NCBI GenBank assembly: GCA_003427395.1 | Contig: BFEA01000005.1 | Span: forward strand, 3,678,968-3,718,189 | DNA from: Chara braunii | Taxonomy: Eukaryota > Streptophyta > Charophyceae > Charales > Characeae | Reading direction: 5' to 3' | Length of the DNA stretch: 39,222 nucleotides | Shown: piece after piece, positions 9,919 through 19,483 of the stretch | How the letters are laid out: every line of letters begins with the position of its first letter | How positions within the stretch are numbered: position 1 is the first letter of the stretch | The notes under the pieces: generated by a model | The model's database searches: none | Seen by the model: the letters and a program-made list of their open reading frames with translations, nothing else | Told to the model about the DNA's origin: nothing | Program-made: the position numbers and the translations under genes

Positions 9919-10939
9919 ACTGAGCGATACAAGATTGGTTTGCTACGCACCTGCGCTGAAGACATCACCACGAAGAGAGAGAGAGTTGAGTGATACAAGA
10001 TTGGTTGTGCAGTTCGACGAAGAAGGGAGTGGCGGCCATAGCCGCAGAGCTCGGACACAGGGTTGACGAAGGAAGGAGAAGTGGAGAAGGGAGGAGATAC
10101 CGGAGAGGAAGAGGAAGACATAGCTGAGGAAGGAGGAAGGAGGGGCAACGAAGTGGAAGACAGACATAGCCGAGGGTGAACAAAAAAAAACAAAAACAAA
10201 AAAAAGGAGAGAAGAAAAGGAGAAAGAAAAAAGGTGGAGGAGGGGGAAAGAGAAGTGAAGGGTGGCGAGGAAGGAGGTGCCAGCAGCCATAGCCAACTTG
10301 GAGGTTGACCGGGCGGTGACCGGAGGGTTGACCGGAGCTGTTGACCACGATTTTGACCAAGCTGGAGTTGGTAAAATCTCGCCAAGCCCTTAGCCTATCC
10401 CCTCGCCCTATGGATGTGCACTCACCCTATGGTACTTGCTGAGTCTGAGTTTGTCTGTCTTTTCTTTCTGCATCGAGTCTCTTCTGTCCAGGTGATAGGA
10501 CTCCGTGTATCAAGGATAGGGCCTTGTTGACCAAACCCACACGGGCTGAGTAGGGCTAAAGACTGTCTGACAACTCGACTGTCCCGGAGGACACGAACCC
10601 TCCCAAGGACCGGTACTGACCGGCGGGCTGCTCGGTGTGGCACGGTAGGCCCAAAATCCAAGCTGTGGGCTGCACAATGGGCCGTCTCAGTCTTGAGAGG
10701 ATCTGCTGACCGCGTTGTCCTGTTTGCGACGTTAAAGAATTCCTGAGGAGTTACGGGGGATCTCCTTAAATGCCTCCTGGTCAGCAACAGATCCTGTAGT
10801 GATGGCTGTAGTATTAGAGTCTAGGCTAGAGACCATAGTTGACAGGGTTCCATACGGATCCGGTGGTCCATAGACTGAGTCAGTCTTAAGTTGAGTCAGT
10901 TAGGGGGAGAGTCGAAGTGGTGAGCAGCGAAACTGTCAC
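9757..10939 (+). other. Leader / 5' untranslated region of element 4
   Basis: No convincing ORF on the element strand. It holds a GA microsatellite (about 9886-9917), an A-rich block (10180-10206) and several GCCATAGC octamers. The segment 10705-10790 (GCGACGTTAAA ... TTCCTGAGGAG ... CCTTAAAT) recurs in inverted orientation at 23640-23735. The long minus-strand ORFs across the region are low-complexity shadows. Confidence 0.6.
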
Positions 10940-12091
10940 TTGGTTGTGCACCTTTCACCATGGTTGACATGCGTAGTGGCCGGAGCACCTCCCCTTACAC
11001 AGCAGAACAGGAGGCGAAAGCCGCCGCCATCTCGAAAGAGAGAAAAAAAAAGAAAAGAGGCCAAGAAGAAGGCCCTGATGGAGGAACAGGCGGTGAAATT
11101 GAGAAAGATTGAGGAGATGGCCAGAGAGAGAGAGAGGCTGAGGAAAGAGCAGGAAGAGAAATTGAAAGCGCTAGAAGAGGCGGAAGAGGTAGAAGAACAA
11201 CCGCTGGAAAGGAGAAGAAGGGGGCAAGGAGGTGAATCCAGTGGTACAAAGGAAGATCGGATGGAGAAGAAAATTACGGAGTGGGTTGCTGGTTTATCCC
11301 TGGGGGAAGAAGAGGAGGCACTGATGTATGAGCCCAGGGAAGAACAAGAGGCCGCCATGAAAGAGTGGGATGCAGAAGAAGACCCACTCAAGCGGCGGGC
11401 GATAGAGGATGAGAAGAGGACGGAGTGGAAGTTCCGATTGACGAGGGAGAGGAAAAGAAGAATGGAGGCAGCGAGCCAGGCGGCGAAAGAATTAGCGGAG
11501 GTAAAGAAGCAAAGAGAGCAGATGGCGACGAAGGTGGACCTGTTGGGGAAGATGGAGATAATGGCGAGAAACATAGAGCGCCTGGCACAGGTCCAGGAAG
11601 AACAACATCTGTTTGGTAGAGGTCAGGACATTGCCTTACGCTCTATACGGCTGGGGCTCCGGGACTTCGCCAGGGAATTGGCGACGCAGGTGGGCTCAAA
11701 GGTGAGGGCCCGCCTAGAGGGCACGGAACGTTATTGTACAGGCGCCATAGAAGGCGCCAGATTGACTGCTCCCAAGGAGGAGGAAGCACGTCCCCGTAGG
11801 GAGCCGGTCAAGATCAAGTTCCCGGATTCCTATAGCGGGAAGAAGGAAGAAAATTTTGATAATTGGGAAGCCAATATCAACACATACGTGCACCTACAGA
11901 GAGTCTCCCCGGATGAGCACGTCCTAATAGCCATTCACGCCCTGAGGGAGGAGGCAGCCAGTTTTGCCAGGTCCTTGTGCCGCGCACCCAGCTGCAATGA
12001 TGATTTAGTCGCCTACTCTGCGTTCACTCCCCTCAATGATTTTCTTAAGTTATTGCGCGAACGATTTGCAAATGACCCAAGGATCGTTTGA
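10940..12091 (+). CDS. gag: Gag polyprotein of element 4 (N-terminal and capsid part)
   Basis: The ORF encodes 383 residues. Residues ~20-200 are a highly charged Lys/Arg/Glu-rich region with coiled-coil character (for example EEMARERERLRKEQEEKLKA). Residues ~285-360 carry the gag capsid core signature (KFPDSYSGKKEENFDNWEANI ... YVHLQRVS ... AIHALREEAA), the part that assembles the retrotransposon particle. The frame ends at a TGA (12089-12091) after RFANDPRIV. The frame starting at 12088 carries on with plausible gag sequence, so a small indel near 12088 has split the gene. The true start is uncertain, since an ATG further downstream could also serve. Confidence 0.8.
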   Translation: MVVHLSPWLTCVVAGAPPLTQQNRRRKPPPSRKREKKRKEAKKKALMEEQAVKLRKIEEMARERERLRKEQEEKLKALEEAEEVEEQPLERRRRGQGGESSGTKEDRMEKKITEWVAGLSLGEEEEALMYEPREEQEAAMKEWDAEEDPLKRRAIEDEKRTEWKFRLTRERKRRMEAASQAAKELAEVKKQREQMATKVDLLGKMEIMARNIERLAQVQEEQHLFGRGQDIALRSIRLGLRDFARELATQVGSKVRARLEGTERYCTGAIEGARLTAPKEEEARPRREPVKIKFPDSYSGKKEENFDNWEANINTYVHLQRVSPDEHVLIAIHALREEAASFARSLCRAPSCNDDLVAYSAFTPLNDFLKLLRERFANDPRIV

Positions 12092-12660
12092 TCCTTACGT
12101 TAGATGAGGGTGGTGTCGACGAAGTCCCCTACGAGCAGATTGAGTGGGGACTAGAGGAGGAGGACAGTGGCGTTAGCCAGGGGAGGACTTACGCTGTTGT
12201 CGCGGCCGAAGGGAGGCCACAAGGAGGAGGTAGAGGCCAAGGCCAAGGGGGCCGGGCCTCAGGGGGCCGTTCCCAAGGCGATCAGGGTATTGGTGGTAGA
12301 GGAGGAAACCGCCAAGCGGGAGGAAGGGGTCAAGGTCCCCCGCAAAACCGTTCAGGGAATACGTCGTCTAATAGGGGTAATAGATCACCCTATAGGAGAG
12401 GACGATGACACCCATGTCTGCCACAGGGTGGGCCTTGGGAGGACTTGGGCCTAGACCAGCGCGTCTGGCAATAGCGTGTGGACCAGGGGCAGTGCATATA
12501 TTGCGGTGACCCTGGCCACATCATCAAATTTTGTCCGAAGTATAGAGAGGCCCGTTCGGCTGCCCAGGGGTCAAAAGGCAGCCGCTGGTAGGGGTAGCAA
12601 CTGCCCCTACCATAAGGCCATGTGGGGAAACGAGCGCGAGCCAACAAGAAACTCCCACAC
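12088..12660 (+). pseudogene. gag: Gag nucleocapsid part of element 4
   Basis: The sequence first encodes an acidic stretch and then a Gly/Arg/Gln-rich basic region (RGQGQGGRASGGRSQG) up to a TGA at 12406-12408. In the same frame, after a further TAG near 12472, lies a zinc knuckle CIYCGDPGHIIKFC (about 12493-12534, CX2CX4HX4C) that would bind element RNA. More stops follow. The RGG-like basic tail followed by a zinc knuckle is normal for gypsy nucleocapsid. Confidence 0.75.
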
Positions 12661-12796
12661 CACATGTGCCTATGGCAGAAATTGCAGGTCGGTGCCTAGA
12701 TAACTGTCCAGAGACCGCTTGTGTTAGGGTCTCTCTAGGCACTTCCCTCACAGGCGTGGCCGATGAGCTAAAGGAGAGATGCCCGCCTGAGCCAAA

Positions 12797-13228
12797 ATGA
12801 AGAAGGAGAGTAGGGGACAGCTAGTTTTAGTAGATGTAGAGATTTTCAGAGGTAGAGTAGGGCCCCTGGTAGATAATGGGGCCATGCGCAACTATATCAG
12901 TAGAAAGGTGCTGCGGAAGTTGAAGTTGGGTCTAAAAGTCTAGAAGTTAGCAAACCCCATAGTGAGTATCCTCGCAGACAATCGCACGATGCGAGTAGAG
13001 GATTATGTAGAGGGAGTCCAGGCGTACTTTCGCCTAGAGAAAGATGGGAAGGTGGAGAAAGTTATCCATTCCCAGACTCTCCTCGTAGAGGACAACCTTC
13101 CTTTCGATATAGTCCTAGGAATGGACTGGGGAGAGGCAGTCGAGGCCACACCCCATTTGAGAGAGCACGAGTGTAGGCTCCCTAGTCCGTCAGGCGGGGT
13201 CAAGACTGCCCGTTTGTTCCAGGAGTAG
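12797..13228 (+). pseudogene. Aspartic protease remnant of element 4
   Basis: The frame encodes LVLVDVEIFRG, then VDNGAMRNYIS, which corresponds to the catalytic D-S/T-G-A motif with Asn in place of Ser/Thr (Asp codon at 12872-12874). It ends with DIVLGMDWG, the typical C-terminal signature of gypsy proteases. A TAG at about 12941-12943 interrupts the frame. The protease would cut the Gag-Pol precursor. The altered active-site residue plus the stop mean this copy is inactive. Confidence 0.75.
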
Positions 13229-13488
13229 ATAACTCCTGGCACATTGCTGCCTTAGCGCTCCTGCGTTTGCAAGATTAGTGAAGAAGCAGCTAGAAGAATA
13301 GGTCTTTGTAGCGTATGTCAGGCCAGTTACTGAGCCTAAAGAGGAAAAACCCATAGATCCCGCTATTGCCAAGCTGCCGAAAGAGTATGTAGATTTAGCT
13401 AAGCCGCCTACCGGAGTCGTCCCGGCCTATCCAGCACCGCATTGAGATAGAGCCTAGAAGTAGGACTCCTAAAGGAGCAGCGTATAGG
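13229..13488 (+). pseudogene. pol: Protease-RT linker of element 4
   Basis: The segment encodes the usual pre-RT linker in pieces: PKEYVDLAKPPTGVV in one frame and, after a one-base shift near 13430, RIEIEPRSRTPKGAAYRMSPRG leading into RT. Stops near 13226 and 13299 break it further. Confidence 0.6.
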
Positions 13489-14715
13489 ATGTCCCCACGG
13501 GGATTGGAGGAGTTGTGCAAGCAGTTAGACGAACTCCTAGAGAAGGGTTGGATTATGCCCAGTTCATCTCCATTTGGAACACCTGTTCTATTTGTCCCAA
13601 AGAAGGGGGGAGAGCTTAGAATGTGCATCGACTATAGGGGTCTTAATGCTATCACAATGAAGAATGCGGAGCCACTGCCCCGTATAGATGATCTTTTAGA
13701 TCGGGTGCAGGGTTGCAAGTATTTTTCGAAGATAGATCTAAAGTCCGGATATCATCAGATAGAGGTCCATCCTGATGATCGGTATAAGACCGCCTTCCGA
13801 ACTAGATATGGGCACTACGAGTTTGTAGTTATGCCCTTCAGACTAACCAACGCGCCAACAACTTTTCAGCGTTGTATGAATGACTTGTTTAGGCCATGGT
13901 TGGACAGGTTTGTAGTAGTCTATTTAGATGACATTCTAGTGTTCAGTAGGACCCTCCAAGAGCATGAGGGTCATCTAAGGCAGGTCGTGGAGAAGCTCAG
14001 AAAGGCTAACTTCAAGATCAATGCGAAGAAGTGTGAATGGGCAAAGACCCAAGTTTTGTACTTAGGCCATGTCTTAGACGGACACGGCATCAAACCAGAA
14101 GATAGTAAAATTGCAGCGATCAGAGATTGGCCTACACCTCGCACGTTGACAAAGTTGCGGTCGTTCCTAGGCCTAGCTAATTATTACAGGAAGTTTGTGA
14201 GGAACTTTTCCACCATCGCTGCTCCCCTTCGCATGTTGTTGAAGAAAAAAACAATTTGGCAGTGGGATAAGGACTGCACGTCTACCATGAAGAAGTTGAA
14301 GCAGGCGTTGATAGAGTACCCCGTCCTTAAGGTAGTCGATCCGTCCTTACCTTTCGTTGTCACCACTGACGCGAGCCAGTATGGTATAGGTGTTGTATTA
14401 CAACAAAACGATGGCAATGGATATAGACCCGTAGAGTTCATGTCTGCTAGGATGCCTTCAGAGAAGGTAGCGACATCAACCTACGAGAGGGAGCTCTACG
14501 CTCTCACGCAAGCATTAGAGCACTGGAAGCACTACTTGCTTGGGAGACACTTCAAAGCCTACTCAGACCACGAGACATTAAGGTGGCTGAAGACGCAAGC
14601 CAAGATGACACCTAAGCTTACTAGGTGGGCCACAGAGATAGACCAATATGATTTTGAGCTCAAGCAAGTCAAAGGGAAGTATAATGTAGGAGAGGTGACT
14701 ACTTCGGAGCGATAG
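13489..14715 (+). CDS. pol: Reverse transcriptase-RNase H of element 4
   Basis: This is the longest intact pol frame (408 codons). RT motifs are in order: SSSPFGTPVLFVPKKGGELR, KIDLKSGYHQ (first catalytic Asp about residue 83), MPFRLTNAPTTF (the family usually has MPFG; the Arg is odd) and YLDD at residues 145-148. RNase H follows with TTDAS (Asp about 294), YERELYAL (Glu about 335) and YSDHE (Asp about 360). Compared with element 3, 19 bp are missing near 14690. This removes the ADALSR segment with the last catalytic Asp and shifts the frame to a false end (GEVTTSER). Translation presumably began upstream as Gag-Pol, so the apparent start is only the first ATG. Confidence 0.85.
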   Translation: MSPRGLEELCKQLDELLEKGWIMPSSSPFGTPVLFVPKKGGELRMCIDYRGLNAITMKNAEPLPRIDDLLDRVQGCKYFSKIDLKSGYHQIEVHPDDRYKTAFRTRYGHYEFVVMPFRLTNAPTTFQRCMNDLFRPWLDRFVVVYLDDILVFSRTLQEHEGHLRQVVEKLRKANFKINAKKCEWAKTQVLYLGHVLDGHGIKPEDSKIAAIRDWPTPRTLTKLRSFLGLANYYRKFVRNFSTIAAPLRMLLKKKTIWQWDKDCTSTMKKLKQALIEYPVLKVVDPSLPFVVTTDASQYGIGVVLQQNDGNGYRPVEFMSARMPSEKVATSTYERELYALTQALEHWKHYLLGRHFKAYSDHETLRWLKTQAKMTPKLTRWATEIDQYDFELKQVKGKYNVGEVTTSER

Positions 14716-15500
14716 TTCATTATCTGGATATAGGAAAAGACCTGCAGCAGAAAGTTAGAGAGGCGTATGCGCAGGACCCTATCTATGGTGACCTCCTCAA
14801 GAGAGTGAAGGAGGCCCCTGAGTCCGACCCAGACTACCGCACTACTGATGGGCTGCTATTCGAGAAGACTAATGTAGTTGATCGATTGTGCGTTCCTAAC
14901 ATTGAGGAGATCCGTACTTTGATCCTAGGGGAATGCCACGATACTGAGGGACATTTTGATTGGCAAAAGACTCTAGCTAACATCATGCGCGCGTACGTAT
15001 GGCCTGGGATGAAGGCCGACTGCATAGAGTATGTTCGCAGTTGTAAGGTCTGCTAGAGAAATAAGACCTCTACGCAAGCCCCTCTAGGTCTTCTCAGGCC
15101 CTTGCCTATTCCTGATCAGCCAGGAGATTCAGTGTCCATTGACTTTATGGACACCCATGTCAAGAGTAGGCACGGCAAGAGCCAAGTCATGGTAATAGTT
15201 GATAGATTCAGTAAATATGTTGTTTTTGTTCCTTTGCCCTCAAAGGCACATACAGAGTTAGTTATCTAGAAGTTTTTCGATCATTGGGTCAATGAACACG
15301 GGATTCCACTGTCTATAGTTAGTGATAGAGACACCCGGTTCACTAGTCAGAACTGGCAGGAGTTGATGAGAGTCTACGGCTCCAAGTTGTTGATGTCATT
15401 TGGCCGTCATCCAGAGACTAACGATCAAACGGAACAAATGAACAAGATCCTGCAACAAGTTATGCGTATGTACATTAGACCGATCGGATCAATTGGGATG
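14716..15500 (+). pseudogene. pol: Integrase zinc-binding and catalytic core, element 4
   Basis: The HHCC domain (GECHDTEGHF ... CKVC) ends at a TAG at 15054-15056 where element 3 has a Gln codon. The core shows Asp 15141 (SIDFMD), Asp 15324 (VSDRD) and Glu 15432 (TEQMNK), with the last two exactly 35 residues apart, as in DD35E integrases. A second TAG lies at 15267-15269, where element 3 has CGG. A one-base deletion near 15482 moves the rest of the protein into another frame. The enzyme would insert element DNA into the host chromosome. Confidence 0.82.
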
Positions 15501-15502
15501 AG

Positions 15503-16228
15503 ATGTTGCACAAAGTAGCCAGCGCGTACAATAACAGCGTGCACTTGTCTACCTGTCGCACTCCCAACGAGTTGCACAAGTCCTTTAGACCACGCAGACC
15601 GTTTGAAGGACTTAAACGGGACCAGATTCACAAGTTATCGCCTGGTACTAGGGAGTTTGCGTTCCAGCACAAGAAAGAGTTGGCTACCGTGGTAGAGAAC
15701 CTCGCGAAGGCCCAGCATCGGATGATAGAACAAGCTAATAAGCACCGTCGCCCGTCACAGTTTCAAGTAGGCGACCTGGTCTGGGACAAGTCTAAAGAGT
15801 TTGCTCCTGAGAAAAACATCCCGCAGAAGTTACTGCCCGCATATAGAGGACCGTGCCCAGTTCTAGAAGTTAAGGGCGGAGAGGATGGGCCGTCCTACAC
15901 AGTAGAGATCCCAACACACCTCCACACCTCCCCTGTGTTTCATGCCTCAAAGTTGTTGCCGTGTGTCACAAGTCAACAGTTTCCATCTAGAAGATCCATG
16001 ATTCCTCCAGACATGGACATAAGATACGACATTGACGACAATGTAGGTGAAGACGTGTTCACAACAGGAGGTAGAGGTCGTCCGCTGGAGCAGTACAAGG
16101 TTCGATTTGCTTATCAGGAGCCAGAAGACGACCGCTGGTTTACTAGAACCGAACTTCTAGAAACAGCTCTCGACGTAGTTAGAGCCTACGAGAGAGATAA
16201 GAAAGGTAAAGGTCCTACCTTGGACTGA
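15503..16228 (+). CDS. pol: Integrase C-terminal region with chromodomain-like tail, element 4
   Basis: The open frame of 241 codons begins with the end of the integrase core (KVASAYNNSVHLSTCRTPNE). It continues through the GPY/F-like region (FQVGDLVWDKSKEF ... KLLPAYRGPCPVLEV ... SPVFHASKLLP) and ends in QYKVRFAYQEPEDDRWFTR, which resembles the chromodomain of chromovirus integrases (a YxVRW-type strand followed by acidic and Trp residues). The normal protein would be continuous with the core upstream. Here the one-base deletion near 15482 disconnects it. The stop is at 16226-16228. Confidence 0.8.
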   Translation: MLHKVASAYNNSVHLSTCRTPNELHKSFRPRRPFEGLKRDQIHKLSPGTREFAFQHKKELATVVENLAKAQHRMIEQANKHRRPSQFQVGDLVWDKSKEFAPEKNIPQKLLPAYRGPCPVLEVKGGEDGPSYTVEIPTHLHTSPVFHASKLLPCVTSQQFPSRRSMIPPDMDIRYDIDDNVGEDVFTTGGRGRPLEQYKVRFAYQEPEDDRWFTRTELLETALDVVRAYERDKKGKGPTLD

Positions 16229-16266
16229 GTTATTCTCGGAGGACCTCGAATTTAGGCCGGCGGGAG
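16229..16266 (+). promoter_or_regulatory. Segment with putative plus-strand primer, element 4
   Basis: GGCCGGCGGGAG abuts the 3' LTR and matches the tract before the LTR of element 3. It is purine-leaning but interrupted by C residues, so its priming role is inferred from position. Confidence 0.45.
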
Positions 16267-17315
16267 TGAAACGGTTTTCACCTGTTAGCAGTAGCGAATG
16301 CAGATCCCAGGGCTCGATCCCTAGTTCTCACCTTACCTGTGTACCATATTTGTGTCGACCCTGAGTGTTTGAACTCGTAACCTGTGTTTTGACAGTTGTT
16401 GTTGTCTATAGTAGGTCTGCGTAGCGGTAGGGGTTTGGTCGGTAGATCTTTCAAGTAGGAGTCACAACCCTGTAGAGGTCGTAGGAATCCTGAAAGGTCA
16501 AGGTCGTAGCTGCTACAGTCCTGAAAGGTCAAGGTCGTAGCTGCTACAGTACTCGAACGGCCAAGTCCACAGACTTCCGAAAGGTCCGGAAGTGGCCTTT
16601 CGAAGCTGCCTCACGTTTCAGTCAGAGGCAAGTGGGCAAGTGGTGAGCCCAGCTGCATTACGTCGGCAGTGCGACTGCATTGANTTCAGTCAGAGGCAAG
16701 TGGGCAAGTGGTGAGCCCAGCTGCATTACGTCGGCAGTGCGACTGCATTGAGTTGGCAGTGCAAACCCATGCAGTCAGCAGTACCGGTCCAATCAGTCCC
16801 AGTCCAATCAAGCAAGTACCATGAGGGACTGTGTGCACCATGGGCCGATAAAAAGGGGCAGTCCAACGAGTTACAAAAGTCAAGGGGCAGCGCCCAGCCA
16901 TTCATTCATTCCTGCATAAGCCATGCGGAAGCGCTGCCATAGTGACTTGTGTGAGGTGGTCTGTAGTGAGCCCGAGGACGAAGAGGGCAAGGAGGAGCTT
17001 AGCCATAGCAATAGTGGTAGCAACGACCATAGCCGCCATAACTATTAGAAGGGAGTAGCATGTGTGTGTGTGCATATATAGCGTGACGCGTGTGGGATAT
17101 CCAGGGTGATCCGGTGTGTGAACAGCAGCGTCGTGTGAATGACAAACAAAGATTTGTATAGGCGCTGATGCGCCATAGCCATCTGAAGTGAGATTGTATC
17201 TGAACTGTGTTTGTGGTTACCGTATCTCTGAGTTTTGAGTGGGTGCGTGTCGCCAGTTTGCTGTGCAACCTGTTTGCATGCATGTGAGGTGTGAATGGAA
17301 GCGAGTCTGATTGCA
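16267..17315 (+). repeat. 3' LTR of element 4
   Basis: It is homologous end to end to 8684-9743, with the same TG...CA ends and the same 67-bp duplication around a single N (16684). It differs by scattered substitutions and by a 6-bp deletion (ATAAAT) that destroys the TATA box. A GCCATAGC octamer near 17029 has changed to ACCATAGC. Confidence 0.92.
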
Positions 17316-18453
17316 ATATGCACAGCAGAAGCTCAAAATACAAAGAGAATTGAAAAAGGAATTTCAATTCTGCAATTCCTCATCGTCCTCCAATCAATCC
17401 AGAGTACTTGTTCCAAGAATCACAACCGCGTTTACAACAACCCCAAACAACCGAAAACGAGCGTTCAACAACGTATGCAGGAGTCGTCTTCTTCCTCCAC
17501 GCCACCTCATACCCCTGGCTATGGCTGCCGTAACATCAGTAACCCCACAACTGTCACAACATGCCCATCTTAACCAGCAACCCCAATGATAGCAGCGCCA
17601 GCTCAGCGCCCGCAAGGAAGTGCAGCACTGGAAAGCCTGATGAAGAAGGAGACAACCGATCCAGCACTTTGAAGTTCCTCGCGAGGAGGAACAACAGATA
17701 TGGTTGCCAAGTGGAAAATGGCAGCGCCCAAACCCAACAACACAGTCCTGTGGAAGCTCTCATGCAGAGCTGTGAAATAGCAGCATTGCGATCTTCAACT
17801 CTGTTTTCCAACCCCAGCTATGGCTGGGCTTCAAGGGAGAAGATGATCTCACCAAAAATAGAGCACCATTACTCCAACAACGGACGGGGAGAGTTTCCCC
17901 CAGCAGCACAAAACAAGAAAAGACCCGAGCCAAATTTCCTGCCTGATAGTTCTACCCTCTGCCTAGACCTATGATGGACTCCAAAGGCAACAACCCAAGA
18001 CTCATCTGTATCTAGATGGAAACAGGGGGAAAGGGGACCTAGACCTATGACAAGGGAAAAAGAAAAGGCCAAATGGCCTGAGGCTACCAAACAGAGCCTA
18101 CAAGTGACAGACTCAGGGATAAAGTCCCATAGGGCGCATCACTCACAACAAAACACACGAGTTACAGGTCACAAGATTAAGTCTCGCAAAGCTCAAAACA
18201 AAGAAACAGCAAGCAAACAAGCTTCACAGCCGAACACTTAGTGTACAGCCCGACTGGGAAACTACGATTTATTGCATTCTTACCCTCCCGGGAAGCGAGG
18301 ACCCACGAGCTACATAACCAACTACCAGCCACGGTGGCGGAGAGGTATTAGCTGGAGGTTTGCTAAACGTCAGTGGTGGAGAACGCAAAGACCTCAGAAT
18401 CTCAGAGGGTTATGGTGAGATTATGAGATTAGATTGATTGGTTGAATCATCTT
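17316..18453. other. Flank of element 4; no gene recognised
   Basis: The region starts with the ATAT target duplication. ORFs such as 17561-17974 (+) are rich in Ser, Pro and Asn and show no domain. GCTATGGC occurs near 17519 and 17818. If the host-gene model holds, this is intron. Confidence 0.4.
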
Positions 18454-18640
18454 GAATGCGAGGGTATTAGCCAGGTAATCAACTTCTAGGTAACCAATCA
18501 GCTTCTGAATGCAAGGGTATTAGCCTGGTAATCAGCTTACAGATAGCTAACAACAACCTGAAATCAGATGATCAATGTTTAGATTAACAGCATGGGCCAT
18601 CTAGTTGAATGCAAGGGTGTTAGCCTACTTATCAACTTTA
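18454..18640 (+). repeat. Three dispersed copies of a 32-bp repeat
   Basis: GAATGC(A/G)AGGGT(A/G)TTAGCC followed by a (G)TAATCA(A/G)CTT-like end starts at 18454, 18507 and 18607. The copies are imperfect and irregularly spaced (53 and 100 bp). Confidence 0.7.
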
Positions 18641-19483
18641 CTGTAACCCATTACTTCTGAAAATCTGATTAACTTCTGCCGGGGCTGGGTATCAATTAGA
18701 CTCCCCAACTGCTGATCTGTGTATTTGCAAGACTGGTATGCAGATTCTTCACAAGAATAGGGTAGCATCTGACAATATCTGTAGATGGGGCTAAGCCGAA
18801 CCATATTCAGCAATAACGCTTAAAGTGACAGAGTAATGAGTATGTTAGGTCTATCTCAGTAGAGAGTTCAGTCACAAACAGATTTGACTCTGGCCAATCA
18901 GGCTGAGACATTACTGAGACGAAGCCCAATGGTTAAAAGGAATTTGCAGCTCTATAGGTAGAATTCAGAACACTGTCGCTACAAGCGTGTGACCACAGAG
19001 AAACACTGAAAACGCGATTTCTACCCGAGAGGGCGAAACTTAGGACCGTGTACGAGAATTTGAGGTAAGATCTGTACTAATCATACTCTCTCTCAAACAC
19101 AGTTCATCCATCCAATGAGTGCAGTTCAGCGTGAGAACATGAAGTTGCTCAGAGAATGAATGCAGCTCAAAGCATACACAGGGGATTAGTCAGACAAGGA
19201 CTCACTGAAACCCACAGTGAAATTCTTGTCAGACTGCAGTCTGTCCATCAGCTGTGTTTGAGAAACGGGATCAACCCGGAACGTAGCGTACTCATTCTCA
19301 AGCACAGGGGTTGCACAAACAAACCAATGGGATCAGTGAAGGAATCAGGCTCAAGGTAGCTATACCAGGAGGAGGTTTCCATCAGCTGAACACACACACA
19401 GGTAAGTTACAAACAACCAAACTGCACCTGATCCTTCTTCAACAAAAGGACACTCGATTCAGCAGAATCCATTGTTGACTGGG
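18641..19483. other. No gene recognised
   Basis: Only short ORFs. A splice-donor-like CACACAG/GTAAGT lies near 19401 (+) after a CA run, without a convincing exon. Confidence 0.35.

Larger units (their letters stand above)
8684..17315 (+). mobile_element. Element 4: full-length Ty3/gypsy retrotransposon with TSD
   Basis: The 8632-bp element has two LTRs (1060 and 1049 bp, TGAAACGG...GATTGCA), an initiator-Met PBS, gag, protease, RT-RNase H, integrase and a chromodomain-like tail in gypsy order. ATAT at 8680-8683 and at 17316-17319 flanks it as a 4-bp target duplication. LTR identity is roughly 95 percent by eye over the first 240 bp, so the insertion is old enough for many coding lesions to have built up. 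It cannot be autonomous: gag is frameshifted, protease has a stop, RNase H lacks its last Asp, and integrase has two stops and a frameshift. Confidence 0.92.

Noticed and set aside
9750-10385. Long minus-strand ORFs across the element 4 leader
   Set aside because: Ser/Leu/Phe-rich translation of GA- and A-rich DNA; the element strand has no ORF and the region is a retroelement leader.
10936-11574. 212-codon minus-strand ORF opposite gag of element 4
   Set aside because: Antisense shadow of a Lys/Glu/Arg-rich coding region, giving Ser/Phe/Leu-rich sequence.
18330-18420. tRNA-Ser(GCT)-like stretch (GGCGGAGAGGTATTAGC ... TTTGCTAAAC)
   Set aside because: D-arm and anticodon-loop resemblance is suggestive, but there is no GGTTCRA T-loop, no matching acceptor stem and one anticodon-stem mismatch.
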